In this document: in pieces, positions 8,691 through 16,558 of the stretch
Layout of the letters: every line of letters starts with the position of its first letter
How positions within the stretch are numbered: the first letter of the stretch is position 1
Source: Rhodobacterales bacterium LSUCC0031
GTDB taxonomy: Bacteria; Pseudomonadota; Alphaproteobacteria; Rhodobacterales; Rhodobacteraceae
Assembly (NCBI GenBank): GCA_015689735.1
Contig: WVSP01000001.1
Coordinates: 174,001-238,000, forward strand
Length of the DNA: 64,000 nt
Reading direction: 5' to 3'
Translations under genes and position numbers: made by a program
Notes under the pieces: model-generated
Told to the model about the DNA's origin: nothing
The model's database searches: none
Seen by the model: the letters and a program-made list of their open reading frames with translations, nothing else

Positions 8691-11600
8691 ATGACGAAAT
8701 TCGACGCGAACTGGGCCGCCGCCGAGGAAGCCAAGCGCCAGTGGATGGCCGAAAACGGCATGTTCCGCGAAGAGGATGAACATTCCTCATGCGGTGTGGG
8801 TCTGGTCGTGTCGATCGACGGCAAGCCTTCGCGGCAGGTTGTTGAGAACGGGATCAACGCCCTGAAAGCTGTCTGGCACCGCGGTGCGGTCGATGCCGAT
8901 GGCAAGACCGGCGATGGCGCGGGTATCCATGTGCAGATCCCGGTGCAGTTCTTTTATGATCAGGTCCGCCGCACTGGCCATGAACCGCGCAGGGATCAGC
9001 TGATGGCGGTTGGCCAAGTCTTCCTGCCGCGCACCAATTTCGGCGCACAGGAAACCTGTCGTACGATCGTCGAGTCCGAAGTGCTACGTATGGGCTATTA
9101 CATCTATGGCTGGCGTCATGTCCCCGTCGATGTGAGCGTGCTGGGCGACAAGGCGAACGCCACCCGCCCCGAGATCGAGCAGATCATCATCTCGAATTCC
9201 AAGGGCGTCGATGTCGAGACCTTCGAGCGCGAGCTTTACGTTATCCGCCGCCGGATCGAGAAAGCCGCCCAGGCCGCCGGTATCCGCGAGCTCTATATCT
9301 GTTCGCTGTCGTGCCGGTCGATTATCTACAAGGGCATGATGCTGGCCCAAGATGTGGCCAATTTCTATCCCGACCTGATGGATGCGCGGTTCGAGTCCGC
9401 CTTCGCGATCTATCACCAGCGCTATTCGACCAACACCTTCCCGCAATGGTGGCTGGCGCAGCCCTTCCGTATGCTGGCCCATAACGGCGAGATCAACACG
9501 CTCAAGGGCAACACCAACTGGATGAAAAGCCACGAGATCCGCATGGCCTCGACCTATTTCGGGGAAATGGCCGAGGATATCAAACCGATCATTCCGCAAG
9601 GGGCCTCCGACTCGGGCGCACTCGACGCCGTCTTCGAGGTGCTGGTGCGCGCGGGCCGCTCTGCGCCCATGGCCAAAACCATGCTGGTGCCTGAAGCCTG
9701 GTCGAACACCGCGACCGAACTGCCGCAAGCGTGGCAGGATATGTATTCCTACTGCAACTCGGTCATGGAACCCTGGGATGGACCTGCCGCCCTCGCCATG
9801 ACTGATGGGCGCTGGGTGTGCGCCGGGCTTGACCGTAACGGGCTGCGGCCGATGCGCTATGTCGTCACCGGCGAGGGGCTGTTGATTGCAGGTTCCGAGG
9901 CTGGGATGGTGCCTGTGAACGAGGCGCGCGTGGTCGAAAAAGGCGCGCTTGGCCCCGGCCAGATGATCGCCGTCGATATGGCCGAGGGGCGCTTGTTCCA
10001 CGACACCGAGATGAAAGATCGCCTTGCCGCATCGCGCCCCTTTGGCGAATGGGTGGGCAAGATCGTCGATCTGGCCGCCGAAATGGAAGGTGCGCCGGAA
10101 AAGACCCTGTTTGAGGGGACCGAGTTGCGCCGCCGTCAGGTCGCTGCGGGCTATTCCATCGAAGAGCTGGAACAGATTCTTGCCCCCATGGCCGAAGATG
10201 GCAAAGAGGCGCTAGCCTCGATGGGTGACGACACGCCGGCCGCCGTGCTTTCAAGCATGTATCGCCCACTCTCGCACTATTTCCGCCAGAACTTTAGTCA
10301 GGTGACGAACCCGCCGATCGACAGCTTGCGCGAATACCGGGTCATGAGCCTCAAGACCCGGTTCGGCAATCTCAAGAATGTCCTCGACGAAGACAGCAGC
10401 CAGACCGAGATTTTCGTGCTCGATAGCCCCTTTGTCGGCAATGCTCAGTTCGAGGCGATGGTCGCCCATTTCAACGCCGAACATGTGGTGATCGATTGCA
10501 CCTTCCCCGCCGATGGCAAGCCCGATGGATTGCGTGAAGCGCTTGAACGTATTCGCCACGCCGCCGAGGATGCCGTGCGGTCAGGCGCCGGTCATTTGAT
10601 CCTGACCGATCAGGGCCAAAGCGAGACCCGCGTCGCGATGCCGATGATCCTTGCCACAAGTGCCGTACATAGCTGGCTGACGCGCCAGGGTTTGCGCACC
10701 TTCTGTTCGCTCAACGTGCGCTCGGCCGAGTGTATCGACCCGCATTATTTCGCGGTACTGGTCGGCTGCGGGGCCACCACCGTCAACGCCTATCTGGCGC
10801 AGGACAGCATCGCGGATCGTATCGCGCGCGGCTTGATCGAAGGCACACTGTCCCAAGCCATGACGCGCTATCGCAACGCGATCGACCAAGGCCTTCTCAA
10901 GATCATGGCCAAGATGGGTATTTCGGTTATCTCGTCCTATCGCGGCGGTCTAAACTTCGAGGCGGTGGGCCTGTCGCGCGCCATGGTGGCGGAATATTTC
11001 CCCGGCATGGTCAGCCGCATCTCGGGTATCGGCGTCAGCGGCCTTCAGAAAAAGGCCGAGGAAGTGCATGCCAAGGGCTTTCTCCGTGGCGAAGGCGTGC
11101 TGCCTATCGGTGGCTTCTACAAGGCGCGCCGCTCGGGTGAAAAGCATGCATGGGAAGCGACCACCATGCACATGATGCAGGAAGCGTGCAACCGCGCCTC
11201 CTACAGCCTGTGGAAGCAGTATTCGCAAAAGATGCAGGCGAACCCGCCGATCCATCTGCGCGACCTGATGGATATCAAGCCGCTCGGCGCGCCTGTGCCG
11301 ATCGACGAGGTGGAAAGCATCACCTCGATTCGCAAGCGCTTTGTCACGCCTGGCATGTCGTTGGGCGCGCTCTCGCCCGAGGCGCACAAGACGCTGAACG
11401 TCGCCATGAACCGCATCGGTGCGAAATCGGATAGCGGTGAGGGTGGCGAAGACCCGGCGCATTTCGTGCCGGAACCCAATGGCGACAACCCATCCGCCAA
11501 GATCAAGCAGGTGGCATCGGGCCGTTTCGGCGTGACCGCTGAATACCTGAACCATTGCGAAGAGCTCGAGATCAAGGTCGCCCAAGGTGCCAAGCCCGGT

Positions 11601-13229
11601 GAGGGTGGTCAGCTGCCCGGCATGAAGGTCACCGACCTGATCGCGCGGTTGCGGCATTCGACCAAGGGCGTGACGCTGATCAGCCCGCCGCCGCACCACG
11701 ACATCTACTCGATCGAGGATCTGGCCCAGCTGATCTATGACCTGAAACAGATCAACCCACGCGCCAAGGTGACGGTCAAGCTCGTCGCCTCGTCTGGTGT
11801 TGGCACGATTGCCGCCGGTGTGGCCAAGGCCAAGGCCGATGTGATCCTGATCTCGGGCCACAATGGCGGCACGGGCGCCAGCCCCGCAACCTCGATCAAA
11901 TATGCGGGTCTGCCGTGGGAGATGGGCCTGACCGAGGCGCATCAGGTTCTCGCCATGAACAACCTGCGCGACCGGATCACGCTGCGCACCGATGGTGGGC
12001 TGCGCACCGGCCGTGACATCGTCATGGCCGCGATGATGGGCGCCGAGGAATACGGCATCGGCACCGCCGCGCTGATCGCCATGGGTTGCATCATGGTGCG
12101 CCAGTGCCAATCCAACACCTGCCCCGTGGGTGTCTGCACACAAGACGAAAGCCTGCGCGCCAAGTTCACCGGCAATGCCGACAAGGTGGTGAACCTGATC
12201 ACCTTCTATGCGCAGGAAGTGCGGGAAATCCTCGCCTCCATCGGGGCGCGGTCGATGGATGATGTGATCGGGCGTGCCGATTTGCTGACACAGGTCAGCC
12301 GTGGGGCCGCGCATCTGGATGATCTGGATCTCAACCCGATGCTGATCACCGTCGATGGCGCAGATCGGATCGTTTATGACCGGGCCAAGCCGCGCAACGT
12401 GGTGCCTGACACGCTGGATGCGCAGATCGTCAAGGATGCACATCGCTTCCTCGAAGATGGGGAAAAGATGCAGCTGTCTTATGCGGTGCAAAACACGCTG
12501 CGCACCATCGGGACGCGGACATCCAGCCATATCGTGCAGGCCTTCGGCATGCGCAATACGCTCCAGCCCGACCATCTGACCGTCAAGCTGCAAGGTTCGG
12601 CCGGGCAGTCGCTAGGCGCTTTCGCGGCACCGGGCCTGAAGCTCGAGGTGTCCGGCGATGCCAATGACTACGTCGGCAAGGGCCTCTCGGGAGGCACCAT
12701 CGTGGTCAAGCCGCTGCAAGATAGCCCGTTAGTCGCCCATGAGAACGTGATCATCGGCAACACCGTGCTTTACGGTGCGACTGACGGCTACCTGTTTGCC
12801 GCGGGCCGCGCGGGTGAGCGCTTTGCCGTGCGTAACTCGGGCGCTAAGGTCGTGGTCGAGGGCTGTGGCTCGAACGGCTGCGAATACATGACCGGCGGGG
12901 TCGCCGTGATCTTGGGCCGGATCGGGGCCAATTTCGGCGCCGGGATGACCGGAGGCATGGCCTATCTTTATGATCCCGAGGGTGCGGCACTGGTGAATAT
13001 GAACCTTGAGACGCTTGTCACCTGTCCCGTGACGGTTGCGCATTGGGAAGACCAGCTGAAAGGTCTGATCACCGCGCATCTGCGCGAGACAGGATCGCGC
13101 CGTGCGGCCGCCATCTTGCAAGACTGGGAGGCCGAGCGCGGCAATTTCGTGCAGGTCTGCCCGAAAGAGATGCTGGGCAAGCTCGCCCATCCGATCAGCC
13201 GTGAGAAAGCGGCCGTTCCGGCGGAGTGA
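8691..13229 (+). CDS. gltB: Glutamate synthase (NADPH) large subunit
   Basis: This is the alpha subunit of GOGAT, 1512 residues, the normal size. Domains in order: a type II glutamine amidotransferase whose nucleophile is Cys34, exposed after removal of a 33-residue propeptide (HSSCGVGLVVSIDG); a central domain; the FMN and 2-oxoglutarate synthase domain; a 3Fe-4S loop (CIMVRQCQSNTCPVGVC at about residues 1133-1149); and a C-terminal glycine-rich GXGXG beta-helix domain (NGCEYMTGGVAVILG). Ammonia tunnels from the amidotransferase to the FMN site. I chose the ATG at 8691 because GAAGGAAAGGGA lies upstream and it gives the family propeptide length; the longer frame would run into the preceding gene. 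Confidence 0.97.
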   Translation: MTKFDANWAAAEEAKRQWMAENGMFREEDEHSSCGVGLVVSIDGKPSRQVVENGINALKAVWHRGAVDADGKTGDGAGIHVQIPVQFFYDQVRRTGHEPRRDQLMAVGQVFLPRTNFGAQETCRTIVESEVLRMGYYIYGWRHVPVDVSVLGDKANATRPEIEQIIISNSKGVDVETFERELYVIRRRIEKAAQAAGIRELYICSLSCRSIIYKGMMLAQDVANFYPDLMDARFESAFAIYHQRYSTNTFPQWWLAQPFRMLAHNGEINTLKGNTNWMKSHEIRMASTYFGEMAEDIKPIIPQGASDSGALDAVFEVLVRAGRSAPMAKTMLVPEAWSNTATELPQAWQDMYSYCNSVMEPWDGPAALAMTDGRWVCAGLDRNGLRPMRYVVTGEGLLIAGSEAGMVPVNEARVVEKGALGPGQMIAVDMAEGRLFHDTEMKDRLAASRPFGEWVGKIVDLAAEMEGAPEKTLFEGTELRRRQVAAGYSIEELEQILAPMAEDGKEALASMGDDTPAAVLSSMYRPLSHYFRQNFSQVTNPPIDSLREYRVMSLKTRFGNLKNVLDEDSSQTEIFVLDSPFVGNAQFEAMVAHFNAEHVVIDCTFPADGKPDGLREALERIRHAAEDAVRSGAGHLILTDQGQSETRVAMPMILATSAVHSWLTRQGLRTFCSLNVRSAECIDPHYFAVLVGCGATTVNAYLAQDSIADRIARGLIEGTLSQAMTRYRNAIDQGLLKIMAKMGISVISSYRGGLNFEAVGLSRAMVAEYFPGMVSRISGIGVSGLQKKAEEVHAKGFLRGEGVLPIGGFYKARRSGEKHAWEATTMHMMQEACNRASYSLWKQYSQKMQANPPIHLRDLMDIKPLGAPVPIDEVESITSIRKRFVTPGMSLGALSPEAHKTLNVAMNRIGAKSDSGEGGEDPAHFVPEPNGDNPSAKIKQVASGRFGVTAEYLNHCEELEIKVAQGAKPGEGGQLPGMKVTDLIARLRHSTKGVTLISPPPHHDIYSIEDLAQLIYDLKQINPRAKVTVKLVASSGVGTIAAGVAKAKADVILISGHNGGTGASPATSIKYAGLPWEMGLTEAHQVLAMNNLRDRITLRTDGGLRTGRDIVMAAMMGAEEYGIGTAALIAMGCIMVRQCQSNTCPVGVCTQDESLRAKFTGNADKVVNLITFYAQEVREILASIGARSMDDVIGRADLLTQVSRGAAHLDDLDLNPMLITVDGADRIVYDRAKPRNVVPDTLDAQIVKDAHRFLEDGEKMQLSYAVQNTLRTIGTRTSSHIVQAFGMRNTLQPDHLTVKLQGSAGQSLGAFAAPGLKLEVSGDANDYVGKGLSGGTIVVKPLQDSPLVAHENVIIGNTVLYGATDGYLFAAGRAGERFAVRNSGAKVVVEGCGSNGCEYMTGGVAVILGRIGANFGAGMTGGMAYLYDPEGAALVNMNLETLVTCPVTVAHWEDQLKGLITAHLRETGSRRAAAILQDWEAERGNFVQVCPKEMLGKLAHPISREKAAVPAE

Positions 13230-13231
13230 CC

Positions 13232-13567
13232 CTAGAAGGCCGCGCAGAGGCGTAATGCCTCTTGCGCGGCCTTTACATCAGGTTCGGCAAGTTGACCGAT
13301 GGACCGAACAATCCTGTTGGCATCTAGTGTCGCGATCTTGCTACACCGAATTATGGACGCAACAGGCAGCCCAGCTTTGGCAAGGTCGCCGATTGCGACA
13401 TCACCGATTTCAGAACTGCCGACCGAGGTGATCATCGCCAACCAGACTCGCCCAAGCATTTCTGGCAATTCTGCATTGGACACGATTAACGCCGGTCTGC
13501 GTTTTTCGCTCAACCTGTCGCTATACGGGAAGGGAACGACGACGACGGCATAGGGGCGTAGGATCAT
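13232..13567 (-). CDS. PemK/MazF-family toxin (probable mRNA endoribonuclease)
   Basis: The 111-residue protein matches the PemK/MazF/CcdB-like toxin fold. The N-terminus YAVVVVPFPYSDRLSEKRRP has the family's conserved beta-strand, the PFPYSD loop and a KRRPALIVS strand. MazF-type toxins are ribosome-independent mRNA endonucleases that halt growth when not bound by their antitoxin. The ATG at 13567 overlaps the stop of the upstream gene by four bases (ATGA), the usual coupling in toxin-antitoxin operons. It ends two bases from the gltB stop in convergent orientation. The toxin assignment is from motif pattern; target sequence and activity are unknown. Confidence 0.8.
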   Translation of the reverse strand: MILRPYAVVVVPFPYSDRLSEKRRPALIVSNAELPEMLGRVWLAMITSVGSSEIGDVAIGDLAKAGLPVASIIRCSKIATLDANRIVRSIGQLAEPDVKAAQEALRLCAAF

Positions 13568-13905
13568 AGATCGCGATACGCTTTGTCATCAGCCTCGGTC
13601 GCCCATTCAGTGAAGTTTGCAAATGGATCATCGGAATCGACGGCCAGCAACTCAATCTCTGACGCGCTGATCAGATTGGGTTGACCCGTGATGTCACCTT
13701 TCATCCGCAGCGAGACACCACCCCTACGCAGTCGGGCCACCAATGCGGCCATATCCTTTACGTAGAACTGATTGATCGCCTTGTTGTGCTGTGCGTCCAC
13801 AGCGCGGTCTGCGAGGATAAAATACCCATCCGCGTTCTTCATGGGGGTGTATGTCTCGACACGCCCATCATCGAGGGTGCGGCATCGGCGAATAATGTAA
13901 TCCAT
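13564..13905 (-). CDS. Probable cognate antitoxin of unrecognised N-terminal type
   Basis: This 113-residue gene sits immediately upstream of the PemK/MazF-like toxin and overlaps it by four bases. I do not recognise its N-terminal part (about residues 1-88), and no AbrB/SpoVT, ribbon-helix-helix or Phd signature is visible. The acidic tail FTEWATEADDKAYRDL (about residues 98-113) resembles the toxin-binding tails of antitoxins paired with PemK-like toxins (pattern EW-x-E-x-x-D-x-x-Y-x-D-L). A mixed basic segment (MAALVARLRRGGVSLRMKGD) could contact DNA. The antitoxin role is inferred from position, overlap, size and tail. Regulation probably acts on the repeats at 13949-13981. Confidence 0.6.
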   Translation of the reverse strand: MDYIIRRCRTLDDGRVETYTPMKNADGYFILADRAVDAQHNKAINQFYVKDMAALVARLRRGGVSLRMKGDITGQPNLISASEIELLAVDSDDPFANFTEWATEADDKAYRDL

Positions 13906-13948
13906 GGCGCTACTCCGGGCGGACCATTGCGAGATGATAGACGCAGGC

Positions 13949-13981
13949 TTGCCAACTTTGCAAGTTTTGCAACCGTTGCAA
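13949..13981. promoter_or_regulatory. Row of TTGCAA hexamers at 9-bp period, candidate toxin-antitoxin operator
   Basis: Four hexamers start at 13949 (TTGCCA), 13958, 13967 and 13976 (all TTGCAA), spaced exactly nine bases apart. Each exact copy is itself a palindrome. They fill most of the gap between the serB stop (13984) and the antitoxin ATG (13905), ending about 43 bases upstream of that start, where a promoter and operator for the minus-strand operon would sit. Toxin-antitoxin operons are usually autorepressed through repeated sites, so an operator is the natural reading, but no binding protein is shown. A local inverted repeat CTTGC/GCAAG (13948-13964) overlaps the first two copies. 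Confidence 0.5.
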
Positions 13982-13983
13982 GA

Positions 13984-14859
13984 TCACAGAGCGACGAATT
14001 CCGCCTTGGCATAGCCTTGCGCGTAAAGCAGTGCTGTCAGATCGCCGTGATTGATCGCATGGGGTGCCTCGGCCTGCACCACGGGCTTGGCGTGGACTGC
14101 GACACCCAGATGGGCGCGCGTCAGCATGCCCAGATCATTGGCCCCGTCACCGATCGCCAGCACATCGGCATCGGTGATCCCCAGCTTGGCCGACAGATCG
14201 TCAAGCGCCGCCACCTTGGCCGCGCGGCCCAAGATGGGCTCGGCCACGGTGCCGGCGAGTTGACCGTTCTCGATATGCAGCGTGTTGGCACGGTGTTCGT
14301 CAAAACCAAGCTTGTCCGCGACCGCTTGGGTAAAGGCGGTGAAGCCACCCGAGACGAGCGCGGCATAGGCGCCATGCGCCTTCATCGTGGCGACCAAGGT
14401 GGCGCCACCCGGCATCATGGTGATGCGGTTTGCCAGAACCTCGGCGATGACGGTTTCAGGCAGACCTTTGAGAAGCGCCACCCGCGCGCGCAAGGCACCT
14501 TCGAAATCCAGCTCGCCATTCATCGCGCGGGCCGTGATCTCGGCCACCTTGGGGCCGATTCCTGCGGCGGCAGCCAGTTCGTCGATGCACTCCTGCCGGA
14601 TCATGGTTGAATCCATATCCGCCAGAAGCAGCTTCTTGCGCCGCCCGGCGCTGGGCTGGGCGATCAGATCGACACCTTCGGCGTTCAGGCTGTCGCGGAT
14701 CTCGGTCAGTGTCTTGGGCAGTTTCGGCACGGCGAATTCAGCGGCGGAATTGGGGTCAAGCCAAAGCGCATCGCCGCCGCCCATCGCATCGCGCAGGGCG
14801 CGCACCAGCGCGGGGTCAAGGATCATCGCGGGATTGGTGATCAGCGTGACGGTGAACAT
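13984..14859 (-). CDS. serB: Phosphoserine phosphatase
   Basis: SerB catalyses the last step of serine synthesis, hydrolysing O-phosphoserine. It is a haloacid-dehalogenase-fold enzyme of 291 residues. The nucleophile motif LLLADMDSTMI lies near residue 80, followed by the substrate-binding ECIDELA segment, the SGGF motif (ALVSGGFTAF) and the metal-binding GDGANDLGML near residue 235. The first 75 or so residues form the usual ACT-like N-terminal region. I chose the ATG at 14859 (MFTVTLITNP) because longer frames add a non-conserved 16 residues. serC and serA lie about 7.5 kb away on the plus strand, so the pathway is clustered but not one operon. Confidence 0.95.
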   Translation of the reverse strand: MFTVTLITNPAMILDPALVRALRDAMGGGDALWLDPNSAAEFAVPKLPKTLTEIRDSLNAEGVDLIAQPSAGRRKKLLLADMDSTMIRQECIDELAAAAGIGPKVAEITARAMNGELDFEGALRARVALLKGLPETVIAEVLANRITMMPGGATLVATMKAHGAYAALVSGGFTAFTQAVADKLGFDEHRANTLHIENGQLAGTVAEPILGRAAKVAALDDLSAKLGITDADVLAIGDGANDLGMLTRAHLGVAVHAKPVVQAEAPHAINHGDLTALLYAQGYAKAEFVAL

Positions 14860-14984
14860 GGCGAAACCCCCCGTGTTTTGTGGGCCATAGACCATGATCG
14901 GTGACACAGGGCCAGAGGCTTTGGCGCTTGGCTTGGCCCGTCATGCTGCTATCTGCTTTCACAAGACTTGGACAGGTGGGCCGG

Positions 14985-16463
14985 ATGATGTGGCGCAAAT
15001 GGATCGTCGCGGTGCTCGCGGCGCTGGCGATCTTTGTCGGGCTGGCCCAGTTGGAACGGCCGCGCGCCGATCTGGTGATCCGCGATGCCCGTGTCGGGCA
15101 GACACCCGTCACGGTGATGCATCTGCCCGAGGCGGAGGGGCCGGTCGTGGTGATCGCCCATGGCTTTGCCGGGTCGCGGCAATTGATGGCGGCATGGCAA
15201 CTTAGCCTTGCGCGCGCCGGATTCCTGACCGTCAGCTTCGATTTCGCGGGGCATGGCCGCAACCCTGTGCCGATGTCGGGTGATGTGACCCGCATCGATG
15301 GCACCACGCAGTTGTTGATGGACGAAACAGGCCGCGTCACTGATTTTGCCATCACCCTGCCCGGTGCTGTGCCGCGCGTGGCTTTGCTTGGCCATTCCAT
15401 GGCGTCCGATATCGTGGTCCGGCAAGGGCTTGCCGACCCGCGGGTCGCGGCGGTGGTGGGGCTGTCGGTCTTTAGTGCCGCGATCACGCCCGAACAGCCT
15501 GTGAACATGCTTATCCTAAATGGGCAATGGGAGGGTGCGCTGCGGGCCGAGGCGGTTCGCGTCATGGCCGAGATCGGCGCGGGAGAGGGTGAAACCGTCG
15601 GCACCCCCGGCACAGGCTTTGCCCGCCGTGCCGCCCCCGTGCCGATGGTCGAGCATGTCGGTATTCTCTATGCACCCGCGGGCATTGGCGAAGCGATCGA
15701 TTGGCTAGGCGCAAGCCTTGGCGTTACCCCGCAATCGGGGCCTGTGAACCTTGGCCCTTGGATCATCGTGACGCTGTTCGGCGTCGTGCTATTGGTGCGC
15801 CCGCTTGTGCAGCTTTTGCCCGCTGGCCCCGCGCCTTGGCATCCGGACAGGCGGATTTTCTTGGCCTTGGCCATTTTCCCCGCGCTGGTGACGCCGCTGA
15901 TCTTGTCGCTGTTCGAGACGCGGTTTTTGCCTGTGCTGGTAGCCGACTACCTTGCGCTGCATCTGGCGCTTTACGGCGCGCTGGTGTTGGCGGCTGCTGC
16001 ATGGGCGGGCGGTTTGCCAAGGGTGCGCGGCTGGGTATGGGGCGTGATGCTGGCGCTTTACGGCATTGCGGTCTTTGGCGGGATCATGGACCGCTATGTC
16101 GGCAGCTTCGTGCCGCACCCGGGCCGCATCGCGGTGATCGCGGCGATCTTGCCCGGCGCGGTGCTTGCCATGTTGGCCGATGCGCTTTTGTCCGAGGCGA
16201 CGCGCGCGGCCTTTTGGCGGCGCGTGGTGGCGCGGGGGATGTTCTTGATCTCGCTCGGGGTGGCGGTGGCGCTGGATTTCGAGCGGTTGTTCTTCCTGAT
16301 TATCATCTTGCCGGTGATTTTGCTGTTTTACCTCAGCTTTGGCACGATGGGCCGCTTTGTGGGACAGCGCACGGGATCGGTGGTGGCGGTCGGATTGGGA
16401 TTGGGGCTGATCCTTGGCTGGGCGCTGGGCGTGACATTTCCGATGTTCGACCCCGGTTTATGA
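14985..16463 (+). CDS. Alpha/beta hydrolase fused to a multi-pass membrane domain
   Basis: The 492-residue protein has an N-terminal membrane anchor (KWIVAVLAALAIFVGLAQ), then a periplasmic-side alpha/beta hydrolase domain. Visible parts are the oxyanion-region HGFAGSR, the DFAGHGRN strand and the nucleophile elbow GHSMAS. After about residue 270 it becomes a chain of some seven or eight hydrophobic helices (for example WIIVTLFGVVLLV and GMFLISLGVAVAL). I chose the ATG at 14985 because CAGGTGG sits just upstream; the frame is open further back to 14901. It is divergent from serB. The substrate is unknown, but an ester or lipid substrate at the membrane is plausible. Its C-terminus resembles no transporter I recognise. 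Confidence 0.7.
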   Translation: MMWRKWIVAVLAALAIFVGLAQLERPRADLVIRDARVGQTPVTVMHLPEAEGPVVVIAHGFAGSRQLMAAWQLSLARAGFLTVSFDFAGHGRNPVPMSGDVTRIDGTTQLLMDETGRVTDFAITLPGAVPRVALLGHSMASDIVVRQGLADPRVAAVVGLSVFSAAITPEQPVNMLILNGQWEGALRAEAVRVMAEIGAGEGETVGTPGTGFARRAAPVPMVEHVGILYAPAGIGEAIDWLGASLGVTPQSGPVNLGPWIIVTLFGVVLLVRPLVQLLPAGPAPWHPDRRIFLALAIFPALVTPLILSLFETRFLPVLVADYLALHLALYGALVLAAAAWAGGLPRVRGWVWGVMLALYGIAVFGGIMDRYVGSFVPHPGRIAVIAAILPGAVLAMLADALLSEATRAAFWRRVVARGMFLISLGVAVALDFERLFFLIIILPVILLFYLSFGTMGRFVGQRTGSVVAVGLGLGLILGWALGVTFPMFDPGL

Positions 16464-16493
16464 GTATGCGCGCCTCGCACGCGGCGCGGAGTC

Positions 16494-16557
16494 CTTGTTT
16501 GGGGGGCTCTGCCCCCGGCCTTCGGCCTCCCCCGGAGTATTTGTGAAGCAAAGATGG
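16494..16557. repeat. Rhodobacterales-type GC-rich intergenic hairpin repeat
   Basis: Between two convergent genes lies a dense palindromic element: GGGGGGC and GCCCCC arms around TCT (16501-16516), then a GGCC-TTCG-GGCC-like stem-loop (GGCCTTCGGCC, 16517-16527) and CCCCCGGAGTATTTGTG. Elements of this form (G-run, CTCTGCCCCC, GGCCTTCGGCC, CCCCCGGAGTATTT) are, to my knowledge, dispersed in many Rhodobacteraceae genomes. Here it can serve as a two-way transcription terminator for the hydrolase and the AttH-like gene. Only one copy was noticed in the window. Confidence 0.65.
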
Positions 16558-16558
16558 G

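Noticed and set aside
10950-12593. Very long open frame antisense to gltB (about 547 codons)
   Set aside because: It mirrors the GC-rich codon bias of gltB, lacks a ribosome-binding site and family motifs, and is a shadow frame.
13232-13905. Anti-phage defence island around the toxin-antitoxin pair
   Set aside because: Neighbours are gltB and serB, both housekeeping; no nuclease, methylase or helicase genes accompany it.
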